From the NCBI GenBank assembly GCA_902571525.1, contig CACGCL010000001.1:62001-126000 (forward strand): 64,000 bases of DNA. The letters run 5' to 3'. This DNA comes from an uncultured Pelagibacteraceae bacterium (GTDB lineage Bacteria; Pseudomonadota; Alphaproteobacteria; Pelagibacterales; Pelagibacteraceae). The notes under the pieces are model-generated. The model saw nothing but the letters and a program-made list of their open reading frames with translations, had not been told where the DNA came from and made no database searches. Positions 10,493 through 25,412 of the stretch are shown here, piece by piece. The translations under genes were made by a program, and so were the position numbers. How positions within the stretch are numbered: the first letter of the stretch is position 1; the number at the start of each line of letters is the position of its first letter.

Positions 10493-11265
10493 TTTTAGAA
10501 ATTGACAATAAGCAAGTCTTTGCTTCTAACGCTGGCAAAGACTTAGACAAGAATAAAGAAACTGTCTTTTTATTGCATGGCAGTGGGCTAACGCATATTG
10601 TTTGGTCCCTAACAGAGCAGTATTTATCAAATAAGAATTACAATATATTGTCTATTGATTTGCCAGGGCATGGAAATTCTGATGGGCCTTGTTTAAGTAC
10701 AATAGAACAAATTTCAGATTGGCTAGATTTAGTTCGGGATCATATAAATGTAGATAAAATATCAATCGTTGGTCATTCTCAAGGGTGTCTAGAAGCAATA
10801 GAATACGGATCAAAATATAAGGACCGAGTGTCAAAACTAGTACTTCTGGCCGGTTCTTATAAAATGCCGGTAAATCAAGACCTTATAGACTTAGCAGACT
10901 CAGGTGACAAAAAAGCTGTGCACCTGATGATGAAATGGGGATATGAAGGATCAAAAAAATTTATTGGTGGAAACCCTGTTGAAAAAATTATCAATTCGTC
11001 AAGAGAGGTTAAAGATATACTAGCTGTAGATCTTAAAGCTTGCAACGACTATCTAAATGGCAAGAAGGCTTCAAGTAAAATTGAGTGTCCAACATTTCTA
11101 ATATTTGGCTCTCTTGATAAAATGGTCCCAGCTGAAAATAGAAAAAAATTTGCTAATTTAATAAAAAACTCAAAAATTGAGATTTTAAGCGAATGCGGAC
11201 ACATGATTATGTTTGAAAAAGCTTTTGAAATGAGAGAAAAGGTGTTTGAATTTTTGAAAAAATGA
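10489..11265 (+). CDS. Alpha/beta hydrolase fold protein
   Basis: [23 protein letters not shown] nucleophile elbow, ECGHM catalytic His. Starts TTG in the track (4-bp overlap with the upstream gene); a first Met is implied by the alternative start codon. Confidence 0.88.
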   Translation: MILEIDNKQVFASNAGKDLDKNKETVFLLHGSGLTHIVWSLTEQYLSNKNYNILSIDLPGHGNSDGPCLSTIEQISDWLDLVRDHINVDKISIVGHSQGCLEAIEYGSKYKDRVSKLVLLAGSYKMPVNQDLIDLADSGDKKAVHLMMKWGYEGSKKFIGGNPVEKIINSSREVKDILAVDLKACNDYLNGKKASSKIECPTFLIFGSLDKMVPAENRKKFANLIKNSKIEILSECGHMIMFEKAFEMREKVFEFLKK

Positions 11266-12371
11266 AAAATTTTCCAATTGTAAAATCAAGAAGATTAAGA
11301 AGCACGCCTTACACTGACAGAGTAGAAGCTCAAGGCGTAACTGGTTATACAGTCTACAATCATATGTTACTTCCAGTTTCATTTAAATCAATTGAGTCGG
11401 ACTACGAACACCTAAAAAAATTTGTGCAAGTTTGGGATGTTGCAGCAGAAAGACAAGTACAAATCTCCGGCAAAGACTCAGCAAAATTAGTTCAATTAAT
11501 GACATGTAGAGATTTATCAAAATCACAAGTAGGAAAATGTTATTATGCACCCTTAATTGATGATCAAGCAAATTTAGTAAATGACCCAATAATAAATAAA
11601 CTTGCAGATGATAAATGGTGGCTTTCCATAGCCGACTCAGATGTGATATTTTTTGCAAAAGGTTTAGCTGCTGGTAATAAATTTGACGTAGAGATAACAG
11701 AACCAAACGTAAATATTTTAGCTGTTCAAGGACCTTTTTCAGATAACCTTATGGCAAAAATATTTGGTGAAGAAATAAGACAATTAAAATTTTTTAATTT
11801 TAAATATTATGAATTTAAAGGAAACAAATATTTTATTGCTAGATCTGGGTGGTCCAAACAAAGTGGTTTTGAAATATATGTTGAAGAAAATAAAGCTGGT
11901 CAAGATTTATTTGATTATCTATTTGAATACGGAAAAGAATTTAATGTTAAAGCAGGATGTCCAAATTTAATAGAAAGAATAGAGTCAGCTTTATTATCTT
12001 ATGGAAATGATTTTGATAACAGAGATAATCCTTTTGAAGCAAATTTTGATAAGTTTGTTAATTTAGAGTCGGATGTAAATTTTTTGGGTAAAGAAAAATT
12101 AAAGAAAATTAAGCAAAACGGTATTAAAAGAAAATTAATGGGTGTTAAGATTGATCATAATAAAATTGATATGTATTGCGAAAAGACATTATATGATGAC
12201 GATAATAATGTAGTTGGTCATGTCAGATCTGCAGCATATTCCCCTACATTTAAAAAAGTTATTGGAATTGCAATGATTAATAAACCTTATTGGGATGCGA
12301 AACATCAATTTAAAATTGATATTAATGAAAAAATATTTCTAGGAACAGTTTGCGATTTACCTTTCATTTAG
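11262..12371 (+). CDS. dmdA: DMSP demethylase-like aminomethyltransferase (DmdA family)
   Basis: GcvT-fold: [58 protein letters not shown] and [19 protein letters not shown] resemble Pelagibacter DmdA as recalled; adjacent to dmdB/dmdC-like genes. Confidence 0.82.
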   Translation: MKNFPIVKSRRLRSTPYTDRVEAQGVTGYTVYNHMLLPVSFKSIESDYEHLKKFVQVWDVAAERQVQISGKDSAKLVQLMTCRDLSKSQVGKCYYAPLIDDQANLVNDPIINKLADDKWWLSIADSDVIFFAKGLAAGNKFDVEITEPNVNILAVQGPFSDNLMAKIFGEEIRQLKFFNFKYYEFKGNKYFIARSGWSKQSGFEIYVEENKAGQDLFDYLFEYGKEFNVKAGCPNLIERIESALLSYGNDFDNRDNPFEANFDKFVNLESDVNFLGKEKLKKIKQNGIKRKLMGVKIDHNKIDMYCEKTLYDDDNNVVGHVRSAAYSPTFKKVIGIAMINKPYWDAKHQFKIDINEKIFLGTVCDLPFI

Positions 12372-12386
12372 TATAACTTTATTACC

Positions 12387-13379
12387 ATGAATATAGCAAT
12401 TGTAGGAGCGACAGGAAATGTTGGAAGAAAGATTATAGAAATCTTGGAAAGAAAAAAATTTTCAGTGACTAATCTATACCTTCTTGCATCTTCGAAAAGT
12501 ACAGGATCAAAAGTTAAATTTAAGAATAGAGAAATTGATGTAATTAACTTAGAGAACTTTGATTTTTCAAAAGCTGATATTACATTTTTTTCTGCTGGTG
12601 GAAAAATTTCAGAAAAATATGCACCTACAGCAGCAAAACATACAGTTGTTATAGATAATTCTAGCTATTTTAGAATGGACCCTGATGTACCTTTAATTGT
12701 TCCTCAAGTTAATTCTAAAGAAATAAAAAATATGAAAAAAAATATTATAGCCAATCCAAATTGCTCAACTGCTCAACTTGTAATAGTTTTAAAAAATTTA
12801 AACGATATTTTTAAGATTAAAAGATTGGTAATATCAACCTATCAGTCTACATCAGGTGCTGGGAAAAAACCTATGGACGAACTTCTGGATCAGACAAAAA
12901 AAGTCCTTGAAAATAAAGAAATTAAAAGTGAAAATTTCACTAAACAAATAGCATTTAATGCTATACCGCATATAGATAAATTTAGTACAGATGGATATAC
13001 GAAAGAGGAAATTAAAATGATACAAGAGTCTAATAAAATTTTAGGCTCTAATATTAATATAACCGCAACATGTGTTAGAATTCCAGTTTTAATTTCACAT
13101 GCGGAGTCAGTGAATATTGAATTTGAGAGTGAGCCTTCAATTGATAAAGTTAGAGAAATCTTAAGCCACTCGCCTGGTTGTAAAGTAATTGATGATAGAA
13201 ACGATGGTGGATATATTACCCCAATAGAAGCTGAAGGTAAAAATGAAACTTTTATTTCAAGAATAAGAAAAGATAATAGTAAAAAAAATACTATTAATAT
13301 GTGGATAGTTTCAGATAACTTATTAAGGGGAGCTGCTTTAAATGCAGTAGAAATCGCAGAGGCATACGTTAAAATATAA
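12387..13379 (+). CDS. asd: Aspartate-semialdehyde dehydrogenase
   Basis: IVGATGNVGRKIIEIL; IANPNCSTAQLV active-site Cys; YQSTSGAGKKPMDEL. Confidence 0.96.
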   Translation: MNIAIVGATGNVGRKIIEILERKKFSVTNLYLLASSKSTGSKVKFKNREIDVINLENFDFSKADITFFSAGGKISEKYAPTAAKHTVVIDNSSYFRMDPDVPLIVPQVNSKEIKNMKKNIIANPNCSTAQLVIVLKNLNDIFKIKRLVISTYQSTSGAGKKPMDELLDQTKKVLENKEIKSENFTKQIAFNAIPHIDKFSTDGYTKEEIKMIQESNKILGSNINITATCVRIPVLISHAESVNIEFESEPSIDKVREILSHSPGCKVIDDRNDGGYITPIEAEGKNETFISRIRKDNSKKNTINMWIVSDNLLRGAALNAVEIAEAYVKI

Positions 13380-13381
13380 TT

Positions 13382-13765
13382 ATGAAAGATAACAATCCCA
13401 TTTCTCCACATATACAAGTTTACAACTGGCATATATCATCACTTGTTTCAATCTCGCATAGAATTACGGGGGTATTAAATTTTGTATTACTAATATTAGT
13501 TTGTTTTTGGGTAATTAGTTTAATATTTGGTTCAGAAAGTTATCAATATTTTAAAATTTTTTCTAATTCAATTGTAGGTAAGTTTTTTATTATTGGATTT
13601 ATTTGGTCATATATATTTCAAATTTTAAGTGAGATTAGACACTGGTTTTGGGATTTGGGTTATGGTTTTGAATTGAAAACAACAAAGATAACAGGTGTAT
13701 TAGTAATATTAGGATCATTTACTTTAACAATAGTATTATATTTATTCAATGGAGTTTTGGTTTAA
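13382..13765 (+). CDS. sdhC: Succinate dehydrogenase cytochrome b556 subunit
   Basis: PISPHIQVYNWHISSLVSISHRITGV motif, TM segments, heme His region RHWFWDLG; operon context. Confidence 0.93.
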   Translation: MKDNNPISPHIQVYNWHISSLVSISHRITGVLNFVLLILVCFWVISLIFGSESYQYFKIFSNSIVGKFFIIGFIWSYIFQILSEIRHWFWDLGYGFELKTTKITGVLVILGSFTLTIVLYLFNGVLV

Positions 13766-14088
13766 TGTTACAAGCTACAAAAAAGTGGATATTTCAAAAA
13801 ATCACTTCTGTAATTATGGTACCTTTTATGATTTGGTTCTTGATAAATATTATTTCAATATTTAGTGGAAGTTACGATGAAGTTGTCAATTTTTTTACCT
13901 CTCAGCCTTCTAAAATATTATTTTCTATTTTTATAGTAAGTATGTTTTTTTACTCAGCGCTAAGTATAAGTGAGATATTTGAAGACTATATTAAGCACGA
14001 AAATGCAAAAAAATACGCAAATTTGGGTGTTTTTTTGTCATCTTTAATTATCCCGATAATTACAATAATTACTGTTATAAATTTATAA
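13765..14088 (+). CDS. sdhD: Succinate dehydrogenase membrane anchor subunit
   Basis: ~107 aa TM protein between sdhC and sdhA; EDYIKHENAKKYANLG. Confidence 0.88.
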   Translation: MLQATKKWIFQKITSVIMVPFMIWFLINIISIFSGSYDEVVNFFTSQPSKILFSIFIVSMFFYSALSISEIFEDYIKHENAKKYANLGVFLSSLIIPIITIITVINL

Positions 14089-14091
14089 ATT

Positions 14092-15867
14092 ATGAAATCT
14101 TACAAAATAATTGATCACGAATATGATGTAGTTGTATTAGGTGCTGGAGGATCTGGTCTAAGGGCAGCAGTTGGTTTGAGTGAAGCAGGACTCAAAACAG
14201 CTTGTATTTCAAAAGTTTTTCCAACTAGAAGCCACACTTCTGCAGCTCAGGGTGGGATTTCTGCAGCTTTGGGTAATATGGGTGAGGATGATTGGCGTTG
14301 GCACATGTATGATACAGTGAAAGGTGCAGACTGGTTAGGCGATCAGGACTGTATAGAGTATCTTTGTAAAGAAGCTCCAAGAGCTGTTTTAGAATTAGAA
14401 AAATATGGCGTCCCTTTTAGTAGGACAGATGATGGTAAAATTTATCAAAGACCCTTCGGTGGAATGACGAAAAATTATGGCAATGAACCAGTTCAAAGAA
14501 CGTGTGCAGCAGCAGATAGAACTGGTCATGCAATACTACACACTTTATATGGTCAAGCTTTAAAACATAATACTGAGTTTTTTATTGAATATTTTGCTTT
14601 AGATCTTTTAATGAAAGAAGGTGTATGCAAAGGTTTAATTGCTTGGAATTTAAATGATGGCACAATCCATAGATTTAGATCTCATATTACAATAATAGCA
14701 ACAGGTGGGTATGGAAAAGTTTATTATTCAGCAACTTCTGCACATACTTGTACTGGCGATGGAAACGCAATGGTTTTAAGAGCAGGCTTACCTTTACAAG
14801 ATATGGAGTTTGTACAATTTCATCCAACAGGTATTTATGGTCATGGAACTTTAATATCTGAGGGAGTGAGAGGTGAAGGAGGTTATCTATTAAACTCTAA
14901 AGGTGAAAGATTTATGGAGAGATATGCTCCTAAAGCAAAAGATTTAGCTTCAAGGGATGTTGTTAGTAGATCTATTGCTGTTGAGATAAATGAAGGAAGA
15001 GGAGTTGGTAAGGATAAAGATCACGTTCATTTACATTTGGATCACCTAGACAAAGCAGTAATAGAAGAAAGATTACCTGGAATATCAGAGTCTTCCAGAT
15101 TATTTGCAAATGTTGATGTCACTAAAGAACCAATACCAGTAGTACCAACTGTTCATTATAATATGGGAGGTATACCTACTAATTATAAAGCGGAGGTTCT
15201 TACGCTTAATGGTTCCGAAAAAACAGTGCCGGGATTGATGGCTATCGGCGAGGCCGCATGTGTATCTGTTCACGGAGCAAATAGATTGGGATCTAATTCA
15301 TTAATTGATTTAGTTGTTTTTGGCAGAGCAGCTGCAAAAAGAGCATCTGAATTAGTAAAACCTGGTCAACCACATGAAGATATTTCAAAGTCAGAGACTG
15401 ATAAATGTCTAGCAAGATTTGATAAACTTAGAAACTCTAGTGGCGCTAATAATACAGCAGATTTAAGACTATCGATGCAAAAAACAATGCAGTCTAAATG
15501 TGCAGTTTTTAGAACTGAAAAAACATTAAAAGAGGGTGTTGACCAAATAAGAAAACCCTTTGAAGGAATGGATGATCTATCAGTTAAAGATAAATCTTTA
15601 ATTTTTAATACAGATTTAGTTGAAACATTGGAATTTGACAATTTAATTAGGCAAGCTATTACAACAATGGACTCTGCTTACCATAGAAAAGAAAGCAGAG
15701 GTGCTCACGCTCGAGAAGATTATCCAAAAAGAAACGATGAGAAATACATGCAACACACATTATCATGGTGTGAGGGCAAAAAGACTAAAATAGATTATAG
15801 GCCAGTCCACAGGTCAACTCTAACTAACGACGTGCAGTACTTTCCACCTCAAGAAAGAATCTACTGA
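14092..15867 (+). CDS. sdhA: Succinate dehydrogenase flavoprotein subunit
   Basis: [77 protein letters not shown]. Confidence 0.98.
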   Translation: MKSYKIIDHEYDVVVLGAGGSGLRAAVGLSEAGLKTACISKVFPTRSHTSAAQGGISAALGNMGEDDWRWHMYDTVKGADWLGDQDCIEYLCKEAPRAVLELEKYGVPFSRTDDGKIYQRPFGGMTKNYGNEPVQRTCAAADRTGHAILHTLYGQALKHNTEFFIEYFALDLLMKEGVCKGLIAWNLNDGTIHRFRSHITIIATGGYGKVYYSATSAHTCTGDGNAMVLRAGLPLQDMEFVQFHPTGIYGHGTLISEGVRGEGGYLLNSKGERFMERYAPKAKDLASRDVVSRSIAVEINEGRGVGKDKDHVHLHLDHLDKAVIEERLPGISESSRLFANVDVTKEPIPVVPTVHYNMGGIPTNYKAEVLTLNGSEKTVPGLMAIGEAACVSVHGANRLGSNSLIDLVVFGRAAAKRASELVKPGQPHEDISKSETDKCLARFDKLRNSSGANNTADLRLSMQKTMQSKCAVFRTEKTLKEGVDQIRKPFEGMDDLSVKDKSLIFNTDLVETLEFDNLIRQAITTMDSAYHRKESRGAHAREDYPKRNDEKYMQHTLSWCEGKKTKIDYRPVHRSTLTNDVQYFPPQERIY

Positions 15868-16640
15868 TGGTTCAAATAAGTTTACCCAAGAATTCAAAGC
15901 TTCAAAAAGGTAAATATTATAAGGACAAAACTGGCTCTAAAAATTTAAGAAAAGTTAACGTTTATAGATGGGATCCATCCACTGGGGAGAATCCTAGAAT
16001 TGATACATATGAAGTCGATATGGATAATTGTCCGACCAAAGTTCTAGATGTTCTAAATAAAATTAAAAATGAAATTGATCCATCTATTGCTTATAGAAGA
16101 TCTTGCGCACATGGTGTTTGTGGTTCCTGTGCAATGAACATGGACGGAAAAAATGGTTTGGCATGTACTAAACCTCATTCAGAAATCAAAGGAGATATAA
16201 ATATTTATCCTTTACCACATTTAAAGGTGTTAAAAGACCTAATTGGAGATTTAAGTACACTTTATAAACAATATGAATCAGTTGAACCGTGGTTAAAAAA
16301 TTCAAATAATTCTGGTAAGACTGAAAACTTACAGTCAAAAGAAGATAGAGCTAAACTGGATGGTCTTTATGAGTGTATTATGTGCGCGTGCTGTTCCACA
16401 GCTTGCCCTAGCTATTGGTGGAATGGCGATAAATATCTTGGCCCAGCTGTCTTACTACAAGCTTACAGATGGATAATTGATTCTAGAGATGAGGATAGAA
16501 AAGAAAGATTAAAAAAGGTAGCCGATGAACTAAAATTATATAGATGCCATACAATCATGAACTGTACAAATGCTTGTCCAAAAGGTCTTAATCCCGCAAA
16601 AGCTATAGCATCTATAAAGAAAATGCTTGCAACAAGCTAA
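15867..16640 (+). CDS. sdhB: Succinate dehydrogenase iron-sulfur subunit
   Basis: [46 protein letters not shown]. Confidence 0.98.
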   Translation: MVQISLPKNSKLQKGKYYKDKTGSKNLRKVNVYRWDPSTGENPRIDTYEVDMDNCPTKVLDVLNKIKNEIDPSIAYRRSCAHGVCGSCAMNMDGKNGLACTKPHSEIKGDINIYPLPHLKVLKDLIGDLSTLYKQYESVEPWLKNSNNSGKTENLQSKEDRAKLDGLYECIMCACCSTACPSYWWNGDKYLGPAVLLQAYRWIIDSRDEDRKERLKKVADELKLYRCHTIMNCTNACPKGLNPAKAIASIKKMLATS

Positions 16641-16658
16641 TTAGTTAATTAAATAATT

Positions 16659-19134
<2,476 letters not shown>

Positions 19135-19135
<1 letters not shown>

Positions 19136-20295
19136 TGAATATTCACGAACATCAAGCAAAAAAAATTTTAAAAAAATATGGCGCAAATGTTCCCGAAGGT
19201 GATTTTGCCTTCACAGTAAAAGAGTTAATTGAAAAAGCAAAAAAGATAAAGACAGAAAAATATGTTTTAAAAGCACAGATACACGCAGGAGGCAGAGGTA
19301 AAGCTGGAGGGGTTAAAATACTTAACAATATTGAAGAATTAACTGGTGCTGCAAAAGAGATGTTGGGCAAAACTCTTATTACTCATCAAACTGGCCCAAA
19401 TGGCAAAGAGGTAAAAAGACTTTATATTGAAGAGTCATCGAAGATCAAGAAAGAATTCTATTTGTCTTGTCTTATTGATAGAGCCAGTTCAAAAATTGCA
19501 TTTATTTCTAGTGATCAAGGGGGAATGGACATCGAAGAAGTAGCAAAGACAAATCCTGAAAAAATTATTACTACTAAAGTAGATTACCTTGAGAGTATTG
19601 ACGAAGATAGTTGTAAAAAAATCATCAAAATTTTTAATCTAAAAAACAATATAGAGGTACAAGGAATAAATCTAATTAAATCAATTTACAAAATGTTTAT
19701 ATCTACTGATGCAAACCTGGTAGAAATTAATCCATTAATATTGACAGAGGATGAAAACCTAATCTGTTTAGATGCCAAAATGAATTTTGATGACAATTCA
19801 ATTTTTAGGCAACCAGAGATCCAAAGTTTAAGGGACTTAAATGAAGAGGATCCATCAGAAATTGAAGCAAGTAAATATGATCTAGCCTATATTAAGTTAG
19901 ATGGATCGATTGGTTGTATGGTAAATGGAGCAGGATTAGCAATGGCAACTATGGATATAATTAAATTATTTGGGCAAGAACCAGCAAATTTCCTAGATGT
20001 TGGTGGTGGAGCTTCAAAAGAAAAAGTTTCTGCAGCTTTTAAAATTATACTTTCAGATCCAAATGTTAAAGGAATACTAATAAATATTTTCGGAGGAATT
20101 ATGAGGTGTGATATTCTTGCTCAAGGGGTTGTTGAAGCTGCAAAAGAAATAAATATTAACGTGCCACTTGTAGTTAGATTAGCTGGAACAAACTATAAAG
20201 AAGGTAAATTAATATTAGATAACTCTGGGTTAAAAATAATTTCAGCCTCAGATTTATCAGAAGCCGCAAGCAAAATTGTAAAAGCAATAAAATAA
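19135..20295 (+). CDS. sucC: Succinate-CoA ligase (ADP-forming) beta subunit
   Basis: [19 protein letters not shown]-grasp; [17 protein letters not shown]. Confidence 0.98.
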
Positions 20296-21170
20296 TGTCT
20301 ATTTTAGTAAATAAAGAAACCAAAGTAATTTGCCAAGGATTTACAGGATCCCATGGCACATTTCACTCTGAACAAGCTATTAAGTATGGAACTAATCTTG
20401 TTGGTGGTGTTACTCCTAAAAAAGGAGGCCAAGAACATTTGAGTAGACCAGTCTTTAACACTGTTAAAGAAGCTAAGGATAAGACTGGTGCAAATGCTTC
20501 AATGATTTATGTTCCAGCAAAATTTGCAGCTGCTGCAATAATTGAGGCGTTAGATGCATCTATAGAATTGATTGTTTGTATCACTGAGGGAATACCAATA
20601 TTAGACATGCTAAAAGTTAAGCAAAAATTATCAAAATCTAAATCAAGATTAATTGGTCCTAACTGTCCAGGTATTATTACACCTGATGAATGTAAAATTG
20701 GAATAATGCCAGGAAATATTCACAAAAAAGGAACAGTTGGAATAGTTTCTAGATCAGGTACATTAACATATGAAGCAGTTGCTCAAACTACCGAAAATGG
20801 ACTGGGTCAATCGACTTGTATAGGTATTGGAGGCGATCCAATAAATGGAACAAATTTTATTGATTGTCTTGATCTTTTTTTAAAAGACAATGATACAAAG
20901 TCTATACTAATGATTGGAGAAATTGGTGGTTCTGCAGAGGAAGAAGCTGCCGAATTTATAAAAAGTCATTCTATCAAAAAGCCCATGGTTGGATTTATTG
21001 CAGGAGTAACAGCACCACCCGGTAGAAGAATGGGGCACGCTGGAGCAATTATTTCTGGAGGCAAAGGTAGTGCAAAAGACAAAATAAAAACTATGGAAAA
21101 AGCAGGTATTACTATAGCTAATTCTCCTGCTGAGTTAGGCAAGACACTTATAGATAAATTGTCTCTTTAA
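20295..21170 (+). CDS. sucD: Succinate-CoA ligase alpha subunit
   Basis: [54 protein letters not shown]. Confidence 0.98.
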   Translation: MSILVNKETKVICQGFTGSHGTFHSEQAIKYGTNLVGGVTPKKGGQEHLSRPVFNTVKEAKDKTGANASMIYVPAKFAAAAIIEALDASIELIVCITEGIPILDMLKVKQKLSKSKSRLIGPNCPGIITPDECKIGIMPGNIHKKGTVGIVSRSGTLTYEAVAQTTENGLGQSTCIGIGGDPINGTNFIDCLDLFLKDNDTKSILMIGEIGGSAEEEAAEFIKSHSIKKPMVGFIAGVTAPPGRRMGHAGAIISGGKGSAKDKIKTMEKAGITIANSPAELGKTLIDKLSL

Positions 21171-21205
21171 ATAAAGGAACTTTGTATTATAACTAATAAA
21201 TATAA

Positions 21206-24073
21206 ATGAGTTCCTCAAACAACTTGGAAAATAAAGATGCAACTTTTTTAAATAAATCCAACAGTGGATTTATTGAGGAAATGTATGTAAAATTTATAGA
21301 AGGAGATACAAATTTACCTGAAAGTTGGAGAAGCTATTTTGAGAGTATAGATGATGATCTAGAAGTCATTACCAAAGAAATACAAGGTCCGAATTGGAGT
21401 CCTAAAAAAATAAAAATTAACATAAATAATTTAAACTATAAAAATAATATCCCCACAGAAAATGTTAATGCAGATAAAAAAGTTTCAGATTCTATAAGAG
21501 CTATAACACTAATAAGAGCTTACAGAACAAGAGGCCATTTGATTGCAAATTTAGACCCTTTAGGTTTAATGAAAAGGGAGTATTTACATGATTTACATCC
21601 AAAAGATCATGGATTTACTACAGATGATCTAAATAGAAAAATTTTTTTAGATAACTATATGGATATAGGACATGCAACAGTTAAAGAGATAACAAATAAT
21701 TTAAAAAAAATCTATTGTTCGACAATTGGTGCAGAATTTATGCATATTACAGATCCAGCTGAAAAAATCTGGTTTAGAGAAAGAATGGAAAAAAAAGAAA
21801 ATCAATTGAATTTTACCAGAAATGGAAAAATAGCAATTATGAACAAAATAATCCAAGCAGAGGGATTTGAAAAATTTTTAGCAAAAAAATATGTTGGAAC
21901 GAAAAGATTCGGTCTAGATGGTGGTGAGTCTTTAATACCATCTTTAGAGCAAATAATTAAACGTGGCGGTCAATTAGGTGCAAAAGAGATTAAAATTGGA
22001 ATGCCTCATAGAGGAAGGTTAAATGTTTTAGCAAATGTTTTACAAAAGTCGTATAAAAGAATTTTTAATGAATTTGCAGGTGAATTTTCAGCTACACATG
22101 ATGATTCTACAGGTGATGTAAAATATCATTTAGGGGCATCTTCAGATAGAGAATTTGACGGGAATTCTGTTCATGTGAGTTTGACAGATAACCCATCACA
22201 TTTGGAGGCAGTCAATCCTATAGTGCTCGGTCAAACTAGAGCAAAACAATTTTTTCATAAGGACAAAGAAAGAAAAAAGGTAATACCGGTTCTAATTCAT
22301 GGAGATGCTGCTTTCGCTGGACAAGGTGTAGTAGCAGAATGTTTTGCAATGTCAGGTCTTAAAGGACATAATATTGGAGGTACTATTCATATAATTGTAA
22401 ACAACCAAATTGGATTCACAACTAGCCCAAGATTTGCAAGATCGAGCCCATATCCCTCTGATTTAGGTAAAGTTGTGGAGTCACCAATTTTACATTGCAA
22501 TGGAGACGATCCAGAGTCTGTTGTGCATTGTGCGAAAATTGCAATAGAATTTAGGCAAAAATTTAATAAAGATGTTGTTATAGATATGATTTGCTATAGA
22601 CGTTTTGGTCATAATGAGGGAGATGAGCCTTCATTCACTCAGCCATTAATGTATAAAAAAATCAGATCACACCCAACTACATTAAATATATATGGCAAGA
22701 AACTTGTCCAGGAAGGAACTTTGTCTGAACAGGAGTTTGATAAAATGAATTTGGATTTTAAACAACTTTTAGATAATCAATTCAAAAGTGCAAAAGATTA
22801 TAAACCAAAAATAAATTGGTTCGAAGGAACTTGGTCACGATACCAACCAACTAAAGGTAAAGATAAAAAAGGGATTACCGGGGTAAGTAATGAGAAAATT
22901 AAGAGAATATCAGAAAAAATAAATTTAATTCCCTCAAATATTTTCTCTCATAAAACTATAGAGAGAGTTTTGCATCAAAGAGGTGAGGCAGTTAAGGAAG
23001 GCAAAAATATTGATTGGTCCACTGCTGAAAGCTTGGCCTTTGGTACTTTATTAGAGGAAGGTTTTCCAGTAAGGTTAGTTGGACAGGACTCAGGCAGAGG
23101 TACATTTAGCCAAAGACATTCAGTTATTAGAAATCAAAATGATAATTCTAGGTATATACCGTTGAATAATATTTCAAACAATCAAAAAAAATATGAAATA
23201 GTTGACAGTCTTTTATCTGAGTTGGCTGTTTTAGGTTTTGAATATGGTTATAGTTTAGTTGAACCAGAAACACTAACTATATGGGAGGCTCAATTTGGAG
23301 ATTTTGCAAATGGTGCACAAGTTGTTATTGATCAATTTATAGCGTCTGGAGAAAGAAAATGGTCAAGGGCATCAGGTCTTGTAATGCTTTTGCCTCATGG
23401 TTATGAAGGACAAGGTCCAGAGCATTCATCTGCAAGGTTAGAGCGTTTTTTACAATTATGTGCTCAGGAAAACATCCAAGTTATTAATTGCACAACACCT
23501 GCCAATTACTTTCATGCTCTTAGAAGACAAATTCATAGGGAATTTAGAAAACCATTAGTTGTTATGACACCCAAATCTTTATTAAGGCATAAATATTGCG
23601 TATCAAATTTAGATGATTTTAATAAATCTAACTTTTTCCATAGAGTTTTAGAAGATCATGCTTTGATAAAAAATTCTAAGTTTATAAAAATTAAAAAAGC
23701 TAAAAAAGTAAGGAAAATTATTATTTGTTCAGGGAAAATTTACTTTGATTTACTCGAGGCAAGAGAAAAAAATAAAGTTGATGATGTAATATTTATAAGA
23801 ATTGAAGAGCTATACCCTTTTCCTGTAAAATCTTTAACTAAGGTTATTAAACCTTATGTCTCAAATTCACAGTTTTTTTGGTGCCAAGAGGAGCCCAAAA
23901 ATATGGGTGCATGGTCATCAGTAAGAGATTATATTCAATGGACTTTAGATAATTTAGGAGTTAAAAAGAAATTGGATTATATTGGCAGAAAAGCCGCAGC
24001 ATCGCCTGCTACTGGATATGCTAATAGACATATTAAACAACAAAAAGAAATTTTAGATAAAGTATTTAGATAG
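21206..24073 (+). CDS. sucA: 2-oxoglutarate dehydrogenase E1 component
   Basis: RFGLDGGESLIPSLEQ; GMPHRGRLNVLANVL; GQDSGRGTFSQRHSV; LPHGYEGQGPEHSSARLERFLQLC. Confidence 0.98.
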   Translation: MSSSNNLENKDATFLNKSNSGFIEEMYVKFIEGDTNLPESWRSYFESIDDDLEVITKEIQGPNWSPKKIKININNLNYKNNIPTENVNADKKVSDSIRAITLIRAYRTRGHLIANLDPLGLMKREYLHDLHPKDHGFTTDDLNRKIFLDNYMDIGHATVKEITNNLKKIYCSTIGAEFMHITDPAEKIWFRERMEKKENQLNFTRNGKIAIMNKIIQAEGFEKFLAKKYVGTKRFGLDGGESLIPSLEQIIKRGGQLGAKEIKIGMPHRGRLNVLANVLQKSYKRIFNEFAGEFSATHDDSTGDVKYHLGASSDREFDGNSVHVSLTDNPSHLEAVNPIVLGQTRAKQFFHKDKERKKVIPVLIHGDAAFAGQGVVAECFAMSGLKGHNIGGTIHIIVNNQIGFTTSPRFARSSPYPSDLGKVVESPILHCNGDDPESVVHCAKIAIEFRQKFNKDVVIDMICYRRFGHNEGDEPSFTQPLMYKKIRSHPTTLNIYGKKLVQEGTLSEQEFDKMNLDFKQLLDNQFKSAKDYKPKINWFEGTWSRYQPTKGKDKKGITGVSNEKIKRISEKINLIPSNIFSHKTIERVLHQRGEAVKEGKNIDWSTAESLAFGTLLEEGFPVRLVGQDSGRGTFSQRHSVIRNQNDNSRYIPLNNISNNQKKYEIVDSLLSELAVLGFEYGYSLVEPETLTIWEAQFGDFANGAQVVIDQFIASGERKWSRASGLVMLLPHGYEGQGPEHSSARLERFLQLCAQENIQVINCTTPANYFHALRRQIHREFRKPLVVMTPKSLLRHKYCVSNLDDFNKSNFFHRVLEDHALIKNSKFIKIKKAKKVRKIIICSGKIYFDLLEAREKNKVDDVIFIRIEELYPFPVKSLTKVIKPYVSNSQFFWCQEEPKNMGAWSSVRDYIQWTLDNLGVKKKLDYIGRKAAASPATGYANRHIKQQKEILDKVFR

Positions 24074-25408
24074 ATGCCAGAAAAAATATTTGTTCCTGTT
24101 CTTGGAGAGAGCATAACCGAGGCTACAGTTTCTAAATGGCTCAAAAGCAAAGGCGATTCTGTTGAAGTAGATGAACCAATTGTTGAATTAGAAACTGATA
24201 AAGTAAATTTAGAGGTACCTTCACCTTCCGAAGGTGTTTTAGGAGAAATTAATTTTGAAGCAGGGTCCACTGTAGAAGTTGGCGCAACACTAGGATCTAT
24301 TTTAGGAAGTCAAACTGCTACTAAAAGTGGTAAAATTGAAAAAATAAAGGCAAAAACAGATTCACCAATTAATAAAAATGATAATATAATAAAATTAGAT
24401 GATGAAAGAGACACTAAACTTTTTGATAATACTACTGAACCAGAAATTTTTAAAAATCAACTCGATGAAAATGTAAATCAAGAACCTAAGGAAGATCCGT
24501 TAATTTTAACCGAGGAAGTAAAAAATGATGAGAAAGTTAAAATAGGAAAAGAAAAGGTTATATCACCCGCTGTTAGAAAAATAGTAACCGAGAATAATAT
24601 AGATATAAACGATATTAAAGGATCAGGAAAAGATGGGATGGTTCTTAAAGGAGATTTATTGAGTTTAATGGGTGTTAAACCTGCTCCGTCGGAGAGAAAA
24701 TTAAAGTTTGGTGAAGAAGAAAAAATTAAGATGTCCAGGTTAAGAATGACAATTGCTAAAAGATTAAAACAATCTCAAGAAAATGCAGCAATGTTGACTA
24801 CTTTTAATGAGATAGATATGACAAACATAATGAATATGAGAAAAGAAAATCAGGAAAATTTTCAAGATAAATTTAATATTAAATTAGGTATGATGTCATT
24901 CTTTGTAAAGGCTTGTGTTGTTGGACTTAAGTTATTTCCAGCTGTTAATGCTGAAGTAGATGGTGAAAACATAATTTATAAAAATTACTACAATATTAGC
25001 TTTGCTGTAGGAACAGAAAAAGGATTAATAGTTCCGGTTCTTAAAAATGCTGATGAAATGTCTTTTGCAGATATTGAAACAAATATAAAAAATTTATCAG
25101 ACAAAGCTAGAGATGGAAAAATTATAATTGATGATCTGCAAGGTGGAACTTTCACGATTAGCAATGGAGGAGTTTATGGATCCATGTTATCTACTCCAAT
25201 TTTAAATTTACCACAATCGGGAGTTCTAGGTATACATAATATTGTCAGCAGACCATATGTTGTTAAAAATGTAATTGAAATTAGACCAATAATGTATTTA
25301 GCATTGTCTTATGATCATCGGATTATTGATGGAAAAGAAGCAGTCTCTTTTTTAAGAACTGTTAAAGAAAATTTAGAAGATCCAAGAAGATTATTTTTGA
25401 ATTTATAA
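24074..25408 (+). CDS. sucB: 2-oxoglutarate dehydrogenase E2 component
   Basis: Lipoyl motif [13 protein letters not shown]3-binding [31 protein letters not shown]. Confidence 0.97.
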   Translation: MPEKIFVPVLGESITEATVSKWLKSKGDSVEVDEPIVELETDKVNLEVPSPSEGVLGEINFEAGSTVEVGATLGSILGSQTATKSGKIEKIKAKTDSPINKNDNIIKLDDERDTKLFDNTTEPEIFKNQLDENVNQEPKEDPLILTEEVKNDEKVKIGKEKVISPAVRKIVTENNIDINDIKGSGKDGMVLKGDLLSLMGVKPAPSERKLKFGEEEKIKMSRLRMTIAKRLKQSQENAAMLTTFNEIDMTNIMNMRKENQENFQDKFNIKLGMMSFFVKACVVGLKLFPAVNAEVDGENIIYKNYYNISFAVGTEKGLIVPVLKNADEMSFADIETNIKNLSDKARDGKIIIDDLQGGTFTISNGGVYGSMLSTPILNLPQSGVLGIHNIVSRPYVVKNVIEIRPIMYLALSYDHRIIDGKEAVSFLRTVKENLEDPRRLFLNL

Positions 25409-25412
25409 ATCT

